Below are positions 17,848 through 26,236 of a stretch of 37,438 bases of DNA, piece by piece. The notes under the pieces are model-generated. The model was not told the DNA's origin. It saw only the letters and a program-made list of their open reading frames with translations, and searched no databases. Origin of the DNA: Clostridiales bacterium (GTDB lineage: Bacteria; Bacillota; Clostridia; Lachnospirales; WQUN01); the NCBI GenBank assembly GCA_031269465.1, contig JAISZB010000079.1, positions 1-37,438 on the forward strand, given 5' to 3'. The position numbers and the translations under genes are program-made. The first letter of the stretch is position 1. Each line of letters begins with the position of its first letter.

Positions 17848-17881
17848 AAAAGCCGTCTGCATTCAAAGCAGACGGCTTTTT
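17848..17881. terminator. Orphan bidirectional terminator
   Basis: AAAGCCGTCTGC and GCAGACGGCTTT form a perfect 12-pair stem with a seven-base loop and A/T runs on both sides. No intact gene ends at it on either strand; it probably marks a lost gene. Confidence 0.7.
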
Positions 17882-17980
17882 GAGCTTCAAGGATTTCTTG
17901 GATTGCTGACGCAATAAAAGGCAGCTTTCTCAAAAATGAATATTTATGCTGGCAGTTGCGAAAAGCGTGGAGGCATTCTA

Positions 17981-18109
17981 TACCGCTTTTCATCAAATGC
18001 TCCTTTTTTTGTTGATTATCCATTGATGGGTGCGAAATGCCGAAATCGGCATTTTGCACTCGCTGTATAATCAAGCTCCAAGAAAGGCAATTTTATATGA
18101 AAAGCAGTA
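17981..18109 (-). mobile_element. MITE subtype A, full-length copy
   Basis: TACCGCTTTTCATC and ATATGAAAAGCAGTA ends; TA at 17979-17980 and 18110-18111. Inside: GTTGATTATCCATTGATGGG, the central palindrome ATGCCGAAATCGGCAT and the CACTCGCTGTATAATCAAGC arm. About 129 bp. Confidence 0.85.
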
Positions 18110-18111
18110 TA

Positions 18112-18593
18112 TATTAAAAGAGCAATATAGTCATTTGAGCATTATTATAGATATTTTGGGTATACTTAACCTGCTTCTGAGCAATTGATATAAGCGTTGA
18201 ACCATATTTCCTCCACTATCCAAGATCAGCCCAACTAAGCCCTCAAATGCGGAAATGCACGCATTACTGCAATTAATGCCCGATTAACGCCCCCATTCAT
18301 GGACATGGAGGAAAACTTCTGCGCATTTGGCGGAGACGCAGGACGACCCCGTCAGATGGCAAAAAAGAACATCCCCATCTTCGCCGCAGCCATTCCCGTC
18401 ATCCAAGCCAAGATGGCTCGTGATGCTGCCATTCACGCTCCTTGGCGTCTTTGCTTCTGCCGGCAATAAGATCCAAGACCATATAAATGCCCTCCATGCG
18501 CGAACCTCTTCAAATGCCGCCCAGCGGAATGGGCAGGGGCTGATCAAATCCGACCGCCTCCATGTCTGTTAAACGGCTGCGAAAAGCTGGCGC
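18112..18593. other. Non-coding gap or gene debris
   Basis: 18112-18290 is AT-rich without features. 18299-18469 holds a 56-codon plus-strand frame (MDMEENFCAF...) and a neighbouring frame with a hydrophobic stretch (VMLPFTLLGVFASAGN), suggesting a broken gene, but neither has a clear ribosome site. Not called as a gene. Confidence 0.35.
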
Positions 18594-19050
18594 TTATTCT
18601 TCCACATCCTCATCATAGTCATCCTCGTCTTCAGACTCCAAGCCAAGATATACCGATTTTCACCGTGGCGCGAAATGCCGATTCTTCATTTCGCACGCTG
18701 TATAATCAACAAAAAAAGGTAATTTTCTATGAAAACCAGTATAGTTCATGATGCCATCATACGGTTCCAGCGCCTCTGGCTCAAGCGCTTTTAAGGCGCA
18801 CTCATTTCCCGGGGAGAATACTGCCTGCTTGATGGTTGAATCAGGGAGCGAAGCTTCATCGCCTCGTCAATCTCATCCGGAGCGAAGGCGCTTAGGAGCT
18901 TTGCGGGGGCATGGGAACCGTGGAGAAACGCCAGCTCGAACGCACTGCGCTCCTTGAGTATGACACGGTCATTTACGAGGAAATCCTCGCCGCTCTCCGA
19001 GGGAGGGAGGATTTCAGGCAAACTATTTTCTCAAAATACGGACTATGCAA
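18594..19050 (-). pseudogene. Unknown gene broken by a MITE and a frameshift
   Basis: The minus strand reads EILPPSESGEDFLVNDRVIL and further to SAFAPDEIDEA; then a frameshift near 18858 moves to DSTIKQAVFSPGNE, ALKALEPEALEPYDGIMNY, where a 91-bp MITE (18651-18741) interrupts. Beyond the MITE the frame goes on as LGLESEDEDDYDEDVEE and stops at 18594. Deleting the MITE with one TA joins AAC TAT CTT in frame, which proves the original gene. The acidic tail is a normal protein C-terminus. The family is not recognised; the 5' end is lost or unclear. Confidence 0.7.
18651..18741 (-). mobile_element. MITE subtype A, short copy inside a gene
   Basis: Ends TACCGATTTTC and GAAAACCAGTA; TA at 18649-18650 and 18742-18743. 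One arm is shortened (GTGGCGCGAAATGCCGATTC), the other has GCACGCTGTATAATCAAC. The flanking gene frame is restored when the element and one TA are removed, fixing the element limits and the TA duplication. Confidence 0.9.
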
Positions 19051-19378
19051 ACACCATCCATATGTAAAGTATATCCTAACAGCCCTGTTAAATCAATGTA
19101 TTTTTAGAGGTGTCAAGCCATCTTCCGGTCTGACCTGAAATTATGGCCGTCATTGATGAAAAAAGTGAGAATTGCAAAAATAATATTGGGACTTGTACCA
19201 TGATTATGGTACATGATAACGACGACATTGTCAAGCATTAACAAATTTATTCTTTTTGCGTCACCTCGAAAAGTCTCTTTTCGCTCTTTGAAATGAAATT
19301 GAGTGAATAGTCTGAGGCAATTTCTTAAGATCCGGCAAGCCAGAATCTTCATGCCATTGGAGAACGCTTAAACTGAAC
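19051..19378. other. Non-coding gap with a small palindrome
   Basis: No supported gene. GTACCAT-GATT-ATGGTAC at 19195-19212 is a perfect seven-pair inverted repeat of operator-like size, but no promoter or gene start is close enough to assign it. Confidence 0.35.
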
Positions 19379-19428
19379 AAGCCGCAGCTGCGCAAGCCCC
19401 GTAAAAGGGCTGGCGCAAGCTGCGGCTT
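19379..19428 (-). terminator. Probable terminator of the sugar ABC ATPase gene
   Basis: AAGCCGCAGC(T)GCGC and GCGCAAGCTGCGGCTT form a long GC-rich stem with one or two bulges around GTAAAA. It lies 75 bases after the ATPase stop codon. On the minus strand only a modest T tract follows (TTGTTCAGTTT), so it may work weakly. Confidence 0.6.
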
Positions 19429-19503
19429 GTATAGAAGTAGTTTTTAATTCCTTAAAGCAAGGCAACTTAAGCGGCAGTGTTTTTATAAATCGCCTATGTT
19501 GGC

Positions 19504-20616
19504 TTAGTTTACGATTGTGAGTTCGGTTTCTTTGTCGAAGATGTGGATTCTGTTCATGTCTAAAGCCATTTTGATCTTGTCGTGGGCTTTGGCTGTGCTT
19601 CTGGGGTTGACGCGCGCGGTCATATTCTGTCCAGCCGCTATAACGTACAGATAGACTTCAGCTCCCAAGAGCTCAGTAACTTCAACATCAGTCTCAATGA
19701 TGCTGTCAGGAGACGCGGAGAGGAACATCTCTTCGTCATGCAGATCTTCAGGCCGTATGCCCAAGATGACGGTCTTGCCGTCATATCCGCCTTCAATGAG
19801 GGCTTTGGCTTTCAAATCGGGTATTTTGATTCTGTTCTCTCCGAAAGTCAAGAATATGGCGCTGCCGCTTTTTTCAACTTTAGCGTCAATCATGTTCATC
19901 TGGGGAGAGCCGATGAATCCTCCTACGAACAAGTTGTTAGGCTTGTTGTAGAGATTGATCGGGGAATCGACCTGCTGGATTATGCCGTCCTTCAAGACGA
20001 CGATGCGTGTTCCGAGAGTCATTGCTTCAGTCTGATCATGGGTTACATAGATGAATGTTGTCTGCAGCCTTTGATGAAGCTTCGTAATCTCTGTTCTCAT
20101 TTGAACGCGGAGCTTTGCGTCCAAGTTTGACAGAGGCTCATCCATCAGAAAAACTTTAGGTTCGCGGACTATGGCGCGGCCCATGGCAACGCGCTGCCTT
20201 TGGCCGCCGGAAAGAGCTTTCGGCTTTCTGTCAAGCAGATGTTCGATGTCAAGGATTTTAGCGGCTTCGTGAACGCGCCTTTCGATCTCAGCCTTTGGGG
20301 TTTTTCTGAGCTTGAGGCCAAAAGCCATGTTGTCGTAAACGCTCATGTGAGGATACAGCGCGTAGTTCTGGAAAACCATGGCAATGTCCCTGTCCTTAGG
20401 CGCTACGTCATTCATGAGTTTATCGCCTATGTAGAGCTCACCGTCGGAAATCTCCTCAAGGCCTGCTATCATGCGCAGCGTCGTAGACTTGCCGCAGCCA
20501 GATGGTCCAACAAAGATGATGAATTCCTTGTCGGCAATATCAAGGTTAAACTCCTGAACTGCTACAAACCCGTTGGAATATTTCTTAACGATGTTCTTCA
20601 TCTTTAAACCTGCCAT
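19504..20616 (-). CDS. msmX: MsmX/UgpC-type sugar ABC transporter ATPase
   Basis: A 370-residue ATPase that would power one or more carbohydrate importers. Walker A GPSGCGKSTT (37-46), Q-loop VFQNYALYPHM (81-91), signature LSGGQRQRVAMGRAI (135-149), Walker B VFLMDEPLSNLDAKLR (155-170), then H-loop region and the C-terminal TOBE/regulatory domain of the MalK group (about 235-370). The ATG at 20616 is chosen over an in-frame TTG six bases earlier because GGGGGA stands eight bases upstream. No permease or binding-protein genes are near, as for B. subtilis MsmX, which serves several importers. A promoter candidate is at 20852-20879. Confidence 0.93.
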   Translation of the reverse strand: MAGLKMKNIVKKYSNGFVAVQEFNLDIADKEFIIFVGPSGCGKSTTLRMIAGLEEISDGELYIGDKLMNDVAPKDRDIAMVFQNYALYPHMSVYDNMAFGLKLRKTPKAEIERRVHEAAKILDIEHLLDRKPKALSGGQRQRVAMGRAIVREPKVFLMDEPLSNLDAKLRVQMRTEITKLHQRLQTTFIYVTHDQTEAMTLGTRIVVLKDGIIQQVDSPINLYNKPNNLFVGGFIGSPQMNMIDAKVEKSGSAIFLTFGENRIKIPDLKAKALIEGGYDGKTVILGIRPEDLHDEEMFLSASPDSIIETDVEVTELLGAEVYLYVIAAGQNMTARVNPRSTAKAHDKIKMALDMNRIHIFDKETELTIVN

Positions 20617-20851
20617 AAACAAAGTCCCCCTTTTTTAAATCCGAATCTCCATTTATGGAGACGGCAAGAGCGGCATGACGCCGTACCCGCCAGCCCATTA
20701 GGGCTTGAGAATTGACATCCGCCAAATGCAACCCGCCATACGACACGGCTGCATCAGGCTGAGCCTTGAGAAAAGCCGCATGTTATTTCCCGGCAGCTTT
20801 AGCGCCGGCTGCCCCGGCGCATTGAAGCTAGATGTTGAACGGACTATACTG
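20617..20851. other. Leader region of the ABC ATPase gene
   Basis: About 230 bases between the candidate promoter and the start codon. GC-rich with several short inverted pieces (GAGACGG, GCGGCATGACGCCG), so a structured leader is possible, but no known riboswitch was recognised. Confidence 0.3.
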
Positions 20852-20879
20852 ATTATAATATGATATATCATTTTCGCAA
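20852..20879 (-). promoter_or_regulatory. Candidate promoter of the ABC ATPase gene
   Basis: On the minus strand TTGCGA and TATAAT are separated by 16 bases. The spacer contains the palindrome TGATATATCA, which could bind a regulator. Confidence 0.5.
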
Positions 20880-21251
20880 TTTAAACCATTGATTTATTTA
20901 ACAAATCTTATATTACGATTTTGTTACTTTTAGCCATAGACAATTTGAAAACCATATAAATCAACAACTAATTCAACTTAATCTCGTTTTTTCAAGGCAT
21001 TATGTCTTACGGCTTGAATTCTTTTTTGAAGAAAAAACGCTTAATAATGCTAGTCTGGCTATAAATTGCGTCTTACCAGGTCAATTAAATTGATAAGAAA
21101 GGCATATAATTAATGATTTTAAGGATTTAATTCAAAAGTTAGTCTGTACAACATGAAAATTTCTTATTTTTCAGAAAAACGTCGGCTGAAATATATAATC
21201 GCATTTACATGGCGCTTCATGGGCTTGACAATCTTTTTTATCAAGCGTTTG
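20880..21251. other. Non-coding gap
   Basis: AT-rich DNA between the YitT gene and the ATPase promoter. A weak inverted pair GCTTGA/TCAAGC lies at 21219-21245, just behind the YitT stop codon, without a clear T run. Confidence 0.35.
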
Positions 21252-22127
21252 TCAAATAGAGCCAGATGATTTTGTGAATCCCTCACCCATGACTTCCCTT
21301 ACATCCGCTACTATTACAAAGGCATCATTGTCTATCCCATGAGTTATTTCCTTGAGTTTGGGCAGCTCTTTGCTGGAAACTACGCAAAGCAGAATGTTTT
21401 TTGAGGCCTTGGTGTACATGCCCTGCCCGTTTAAGCTAGTCACCCCTCTCTCCAAGCCTGAAAGCAGAGATTCGGAGATCTTTTCGGAGTGATCGGAAAT
21501 GATGAATGCGGCCTTTGCAAATGACAAGCCTTCCAAAACGGCATCGATGGCTTTAGAAGCGATGAAGACTGCAATGATGGCATACATGGTTTTCAAGGGG
21601 CCGAATGCCAGAAGGCCCAATAGAATGATGGCGCCGTCTATGGTGAAAAGAATCTTGGATACGCTTACATGCCTCAGCTTTTTTTGAATGATGAATGCGG
21701 CCATGTCTGATCCGCCTGTAGTCGCCGAAGCCTTGAAGACGAAAGCGGCGCCTATGCCGGAGAGAACTCCTCCAAATACTGAAGACAGAACTAAATCAGG
21801 AGCATCCGACAATGGCAGGAGGCTTGCAAAGTAGAGGGCGACAGACAAGTAAATCGTTGAAAATAAAGTCCGCGTTAAAAATTGGCGGCCCATGTATCTG
21901 AGAGCCAGCAGGAAAAGAGGGGCGTTAAGCGCCAGGTTGCTTAGCCAGAGAGGGATGCTCAGCCCAATGCGATCCCCATAGCTGGAAATGATGATGGACA
22001 GGCCGGAGACCCCTCCGATAACAAGGGTGTTGGCATCGTAGAAGTAAACAATGGCAAACGCCATGAGAGTAGTTCCAAATATAATCAGGACATAATCATA
22101 GATTGTCCTTTTAGTTATCTTTCGCAA
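21252..22127 (-). CDS. YitT family membrane protein (DUF161 + DUF2179)
   Basis: About 291 residues. Five or six membrane segments form the YitT/DUF161 part (about residues 10-215), with the typical glycine-rich GGVSGLSIIISS and FKASATTGGSDMAAF blocks. The C-terminal DUF2179 domain (about 220-285) is cytoplasmic and nucleotide-binding-like. The frame reaches a TTG at 22139, but this overlaps the GGAGG ribosome site; the second TTG at 22127, five bases behind GGAGG, is the better start. Role in the family is unresolved; relatives are linked to sporulation, biofilm or transport of small molecules. It is transcribed alone. Confidence 0.85.
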   Translation of the reverse strand: MRKITKRTIYDYVLIIFGTTLMAFAIVYFYDANTLVIGGVSGLSIIISSYGDRIGLSIPLWLSNLALNAPLFLLALRYMGRQFLTRTLFSTIYLSVALYFASLLPLSDAPDLVLSSVFGGVLSGIGAAFVFKASATTGGSDMAAFIIQKKLRHVSVSKILFTIDGAIILLGLLAFGPLKTMYAIIAVFIASKAIDAVLEGLSFAKAAFIISDHSEKISESLLSGLERGVTSLNGQGMYTKASKNILLCVVSSKELPKLKEITHGIDNDAFVIVADVREVMGEGFTKSSGSI

Positions 22128-22341
22128 TTCCGCCTCCAAATATCAGGCATATAAGCCATAGCCAGAGATTTCATAATTCGATTGAATCATTTGTTTTAAG
22201 CATAATACGCAAAGAGCGAGCGTTCAGAGAAGCTCTAGAAGAAAAAATCATGAAGAGAATCGCGGCATTCAAAAGATTAATTGCAAAAAAAATCTAAAAT
22301 TACAGAATTAACAGCTAGATTTTAAGCGAAAAGGAAATTTA

Positions 22342-23097
22342 TCAACCTGCATGGTTAATTATCTCCATCTTCTTCTTTCCAAAGACATATTCGCGCAGTA
22401 TGGCGCCCATGAACACAGGCAGCATGAGCATCCTCCTTGCTCGAGTCGGCTGTGTCAAGAGCCTGTAGAACCATTCAAGCCCCAGCTTTCGAAATGGAAG
22501 GGGAGCCCTCTTCACTTTGTCTCCCAATACGTCAATTGTTCCTCCGATGCATGCGGCGATTCGCACCGGCAAGTCTTTGTGGGCGCTGGCCCACTTTTCA
22601 GCTTTTCCCATCGATAGCCCGATCATTAGAAGATCAGGCTTCAATTCTTTTATGCGCTCTAAAATTTCCCTTTCTTTTTCAGAATCGAAATATCCGTCGT
22701 CCGCGCCGAGAATTCTAAGCCCAGGAAATTTCTTCTCCATATTTTCCTTGGCTTTCAGCGCGACTCCGGGAGCCGCGCCGAGGAAATACGCTGTGGCCCC
22801 CGTCTCTGGGAGGCGTTCCAGAAGGGAAGCTATGAGATCGCAACCGGTGACCCTGCATCTTATGGGTCTGCCGCCCATTCTTGCGGCCAGTACAACCCCT
22901 ATGCCGTCTGGTGCCACAAGATCAGCGGACTGAAGAATCTCTTTGTACTGAGGATCCTTCTGCGCAAGCATTATCATCTCCGGATTCGGAGTTACAAGCA
23001 GGTGGAATCCGTCTTTTCCTAAAAAGCCCATAAGCAAGTCGAGGGCCTCATTAGGCGTTACATCGTCAACGGGGACGCCTAAAATTGAAATTCTCAT
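22342..23097 (-). CDS. WecG/TagA/CpsF family glycosyltransferase (GT26)
   Basis: A 251-residue GT26 enzyme. These enzymes transfer ManNAc or a similar sugar from UDP to an undecaprenyl-linked acceptor at the cytoplasmic membrane face. Visible motifs: VTPNPEM (35-41) with Thr36, DLVAPDGIGVVLAAR (59-73, catalytic-type Asp64), TGCDLI (84-89), the FLGAAPGVA nucleotide-binding block, LMIGLSMGKAEKW and the C-terminal GLEWFYRLLTQPTRARR signature. The C-terminal basic tail would attach it to the membrane. It ends a minus-strand cluster of GT2, GT39, a small ORF and this gene, so a surface polysaccharide or teichoic-acid-like linkage unit is the likely product. Ribosome site is weak (GGCGGGAA). Confidence 0.9.
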   Translation of the reverse strand: MRISILGVPVDDVTPNEALDLLMGFLGKDGFHLLVTPNPEMIMLAQKDPQYKEILQSADLVAPDGIGVVLAARMGGRPIRCRVTGCDLIASLLERLPETGATAYFLGAAPGVALKAKENMEKKFPGLRILGADDGYFDSEKEREILERIKELKPDLLMIGLSMGKAEKWASAHKDLPVRIAACIGGTIDVLGDKVKRAPLPFRKLGLEWFYRLLTQPTRARRMLMLPVFMGAILREYVFGKKKMEIINHAG

Positions 23098-23115
23098 AAA
23101 GTTATTCCCGCCTGT

Positions 23116-23226
23116 TTATTCGTTTTTGCTTAAGTCGAAGACCATTCGCATAAAAATACGCGGAAAAAATGCCTGCATCACCATAAAGCAGGCAATAAGC
23201 GAGAACGCGGCGAGCGCAAGAATCAA
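23116..23226 (-). CDS. Candidate 36-residue membrane protein between two glycosyltransferase genes
   Basis: The minus-strand frame starts with TTG overlapping the stop of the GT39 gene (TTGA arrangement) and ends 18 bases before the wecG-like gene. It encodes a hydrophobic helix (LILALAAFSLIACFMVMQAF) followed by a basic tail and SKNE. The overlap suggests translational coupling. No independent ribosome site is visible. It could alternatively be a relic C-terminus of the GT39 protein separated by a frameshift. Confidence 0.35.
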   Translation of the reverse strand: MILALAAFSLIACFMVMQAFFPRIFMRMVFDLSKNE

Positions 23227-24773
23227 ACCCTGGGGATTGCCGCCGCGAAGCCGCCGAACTCAGTTACATCAAATAGATTTTCCGGAAAAAACTCTTTTTC
23301 GGAGATGTTTATAATATAAATATCTCCTTGCTTGGGAACTGGCGCTGACAAAAATATTTCGCAAAGATATTTTTCATTATATCCTAGCGAGGCATGCCCG
23401 TCAATGGTAATGTGCTTCCTTCCCTGAACATAGCGCGGATCTGATCTTGAAGCGTAAAGCGCAATCGCCTCGGTCACCCATGTGGAATATTGACTTTGAG
23501 TATTGGCTGTCAAATGGTAAACTTCTGGATTTTTCTCTTGAGCAAAGTCAAATGCCTGATAAAAGCCTTCATAGAAATAGGCGCCCAAGAGTTCTTTATG
23601 CTCTGTGAAATAGGATTTGCAAAATAAGGTAAATGGCAAGAAAAACGCGAACCCGGCTGCGCAAAAGCTTGCAGCCTTTGGAATCTTGACTTTTTCAGCT
23701 ATGTCCGCCACAGACTTTATCCCCAAGCCTATCAGGAAAATGAGAGGATAGTAGATTGCATTAATCCTGTTGGAATTCACGTCATTTACGATAAGGCCTG
23801 AAATAATAGAAACGCAGAGCCATATCAGCACGATTGCGCAGCTTTTTGAATGCCTTATGGCGCATGCGATTCCAATCAGGGCAAATGGCATTGCCAACGG
23901 ATAGACCATGCCGAAGCCGGGAATTGAGTTCCAAGGGAGATTCTCTTTTTGAAGAGCAACAACATAAAAAAGAGACTTTGCGTTCTCCGCCAGCTGCTTC
24001 GGGATATTTTCGGAAAACATGAGCAGGCCTTGCGCGCGTATTGTTTCGGGGAAGAAAGGTATAGTGAAAAACGGCGTTTCAATGGAGGGCATGCGCATGT
24101 AGTTTATTGCCATCATGACAAAAAGCGGCCAGGAAAAGGCCAGATAGGCCGCCACGCAGATTGCGGCTTGGCCAGGCGTGGCTCGGCGGGTCGCAAGCGC
24201 TAGCGCGCATAGTGCAACAAGCAGGATCGGCACGCTGATAAAGCTTACTCCGTAGCAGTACATGCTCATGGCGAAGAAAAACATTGATAAATACATCTTC
24301 CATTTTGCCCCTGAAAGCCCTTTATTCAGGAAATAGGCGCCAAAGAGCAGGAAGTGCGGGAAGAAGTTGCAATCTAGAGCCCATCGGCTCTGCATTATAT
24401 GCCATGGGCAGATAGCCGCAAATAGCAGGGCTATTGCTGCCGCAGGCTGCCCTGCGGCCGTTTTCGCGAAGAGATAGAAAACCCAAAGGCCCAGCAGGCT
24501 TAGTATAAGAAAAGGAAGTCGCGCAGCCGCAGGCTCAAGGCCCAGCATTTTTATAAACGGCGCCATTGCGTATGCAGGAAGGGCGCTCATTTGCCCGTAC
24601 TTCCAGCTTGTCAGGTGAACAGGCATCTTTATGCCATGCTGATCCTCACCGTATAGAGAAAGTGAATAGGCGTCATATGCCAAAAGCGCCTCGTCCTGAT
24701 TGAACCCTGGCGGAGCCGCGCCGAACTGCCACGCCCGGACGGCTATTGCCAGGGACATTGCGGCGATTGCCAA
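23223..24773 (-). CDS. GT39-like membrane glycosyltransferase
   Basis: A 516-residue polytopic protein of the ArnT/PMT (GT39/GT83, GT-C fold) type. It uses lipid-linked sugars to modify surface polymers. The first loop holds FNQDEA (24-29), in which Asp27 fits the catalytic acid of the family. About ten to twelve membrane segments follow, and a C-terminal extracellular domain from about residue 400. The TTG at 24773 is the first recognised start, but it lacks a ribosome site and cuts into the first membrane helix; an AUA codon at 24803 stands seven bases behind a perfect GGAGG and would add ten residues (IGNKDAKYLA). It overlaps or nearly touches the GT2 gene upstream, which probably supplies its lipid-linked donor. 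Confidence 0.85.
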   Translation of the reverse strand: MAIAAMSLAIAVRAWQFGAAPPGFNQDEALLAYDAYSLSLYGEDQHGIKMPVHLTSWKYGQMSALPAYAMAPFIKMLGLEPAAARLPFLILSLLGLWVFYLFAKTAAGQPAAAIALLFAAICPWHIMQSRWALDCNFFPHFLLFGAYFLNKGLSGAKWKMYLSMFFFAMSMYCYGVSFISVPILLVALCALALATRRATPGQAAICVAAYLAFSWPLFVMMAINYMRMPSIETPFFTIPFFPETIRAQGLLMFSENIPKQLAENAKSLFYVVALQKENLPWNSIPGFGMVYPLAMPFALIGIACAIRHSKSCAIVLIWLCVSIISGLIVNDVNSNRINAIYYPLIFLIGLGIKSVADIAEKVKIPKAASFCAAGFAFFLPFTLFCKSYFTEHKELLGAYFYEGFYQAFDFAQEKNPEVYHLTANTQSQYSTWVTEAIALYASRSDPRYVQGRKHITIDGHASLGYNEKYLCEIFLSAPVPKQGDIYIINISEKEFFPENLFDVTEFGGFAAAIPRV

Positions 24774-24792
24774 AGCGAGATATTTCGCGTCT

Positions 24793-25800
24793 TTATTCCC
24801 TATGACTCTTCCTCCCCGCCAGTATATCCATGAAATCCTTGTCGGGCTTTATTCCCTTGGACTTCCTTCCGTCATCCCATGAAATCTCAGATACTATATA
24901 TCTGGGGCGAAACTTAATCTCATCGTAGATCTTGGCGATGTAGACTCCAATGACCCCGAGGCTTATCATGAGGATGCTCCCGACGATAAGAAGAAGCACT
25001 ATGACCGTAGTAAATCCTGCCACAGCCTTTCCGGAAGCTTTCATCCATAAAGTCTGGACGCTCATGATCAAAGCGAACAGCATGAACCCGAACCCGGTGA
25101 AGGTGACAAGCTGCATGGGAAGGGTCGTAAAGGATGTAATGGAGGACACGGCGAACTTCATCAGCCTAAAGTAGGACCATTTTGTGGCGCCTCCGATTCT
25201 AGGCTGGACTGTGAAATAAATCTTGGCGCTTCTAACTCCGGTCCAACCGGTGATTGCCCTGAAGAATGACTGCCGCTCCGGCATTTTCTTTAGAAGTTCA
25301 ACTACCTCTCTATCCAGCAATTTGAAGTCCGAGGTGTTGTTCATGTCAAGCCCAGCAAAGCGGCGGAGAAACTTATAGAAGGCTGAAGCGCCTAGCTTGT
25401 ATATGAAGCTCTCCTTCTGACGCCGGATCTTTACGCCTTCCACGACCATATAGCCGTCCGTGTGCCATAGCTCAAACATCTCTACCGCTGTTTTAGGCGG
25501 AAACTGCAAATCTGAATCCATGACGATGACGCAGTCGCCAGCGGCTTCATGCAGTCCCGCCATGATGGCGCCTTCTTTTCCGAAATTTCGTGTGAACCTG
25601 ATTCCCTTGACAAGAGGGTTGTCCTTGCTGATTTTTTTAATCTTTTCCCATGTGCCGTCTGTGGATCCGTCATCAACAATGACTATATCCAAATTTACGC
25701 GTTCAAATGCGCTGAAAATGGCAGCGACCGCTTTTTCAATGACATTCTCTTCATTCAGCGCGGGAAGTATTACTGTGCAGCTGCTCATGCTGCTTCGCAT
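24793..25800 (-). CDS. GtrB/DPM1-type GT2 glycosyltransferase
   Basis: A 335-residue enzyme that would transfer a sugar from a nucleotide to a polyprenyl phosphate. GT2 domain with VILPALNEENV (10-20), VDDGSTDGT (42-50), RNFGKEGAIMAGL (71-83) and the metal-binding VMDSDLQFPP (93-102, DSD); the acceptor-site region with MPERQSFFR follows. Two C-terminal membrane helices lie at about 225-255 and 265-295. AAAGGG precedes the ATG at 25800. It heads the glycan gene cluster and likely makes the donor for the GT39 protein encoded next. Confidence 0.92.
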   Translation of the reverse strand: MRSSMSSCTVILPALNEENVIEKAVAAIFSAFERVNLDIVIVDDGSTDGTWEKIKKISKDNPLVKGIRFTRNFGKEGAIMAGLHEAAGDCVIVMDSDLQFPPKTAVEMFELWHTDGYMVVEGVKIRRQKESFIYKLGASAFYKFLRRFAGLDMNNTSDFKLLDREVVELLKKMPERQSFFRAITGWTGVRSAKIYFTVQPRIGGATKWSYFRLMKFAVSSITSFTTLPMQLVTFTGFGFMLFALIMSVQTLWMKASGKAVAGFTTVIVLLLIVGSILMISLGVIGVYIAKIYDEIKFRPRYIVSEISWDDGRKSKGIKPDKDFMDILAGRKSHRE

Positions 25801-25855
25801 TGATTCACGCCCTTTCTACCCCTGCAAAAAGCGGCGCTAGAGCCGTTTTATGGAA

Positions 25856-25884
25856 GCGCCAAGCATTCGGGGGAGGCTTGGCGC
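25856..25884. other. Hairpin upstream of the glycosyltransferase cluster
   Basis: GCGCCAAGC and GCTTGGCGC pair perfectly (nine pairs, 11-base loop), 56 bases upstream of the GT2 start. No T run on either side, so it is not an obvious terminator. It may be a leader hairpin or a piece of a mobile element. Confidence 0.4.
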
Positions 25885-25916
25885 ATTTGGCAAGTTCCGA
25901 TTTTGAGGTCGGATTC

Positions 25917-25980
25917 TATGCTGATTTTCATAGAAAATTGCCTTTTTGAGCTTGATTATACAGCGAGCGCTAAATGCCCA
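25917..25980 (+). mobile_element. Truncated MITE subtype A (left half)
   Basis: TATGCTGATTTTCATAG, then CCTTTTTGAGCTTGATTATA, CAGCGAGCGCTAAATGCCC; the element stops at the centre. A complete copy in the same orientation follows 12 bases later, so this is a tandem pair with one broken member. Confidence 0.7.
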
Positions 25981-25992
25981 TACCGTCATACA

Positions 25993-26118
25993 TACTGCTT
26001 TTCATAGAAAACTGCCTTTTTGATCTTGATTATACAGCGAGTGCAAAATGCCGATTTCGGCATTTCGCACCATTCAATGAATAATCAACAAAAAAGGAAT
26101 ATTTGATGAAAAGCGGTA
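25993..26118 (+). mobile_element. MITE subtype A, full-length copy
   Basis: TACTGCTTTTCATAG and TTGATGAAAAGCGGTA ends; CA at 25991-25992 and TA at 26119-26120. Inside: CTTGATTATACAGCGAG, the near-perfect centre AAATGCCGATTTCGGCATTT, CACCATTCAATGAATAATC. 126 bp; used here as the reference plus orientation. Confidence 0.85.
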
Positions 26119-26178
26119 TAGCCCCTTGAAAGTGGATAATCCCTTTCAATCGGTACGTTTGGCTGCAAATCAACATAT

Positions 26179-26220
26179 AATAAGCGCATGTTGAGGGTCT
26201 TAAACATCCATGCGCTTATT
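26179..26220. other. Perfect 12-pair hairpin
   Basis: AATAAGCGCATG and CATGCGCTTATT around an 18-base loop. It lies between two element ends (GGCTGCAAATCAACATATA before, TTTTGCAGTCAAATGCG after) and so may be the core of a different decayed palindromic element rather than a terminator. Confidence 0.4.
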
Positions 26221-26236
26221 AAGGGCCATACCGACG

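Noticed and set aside
18299..18469. 56-codon plus-strand frame MDMEENFCAF...
   Set aside because: Ribosome site not convincing and the hydrophobic continuation is in another frame; kept only as possible debris.
19195..19212. Operator site GTACCAT-GATT-ATGGTAC
   Set aside because: A real palindrome, but no gene start or promoter near enough to assign a role.
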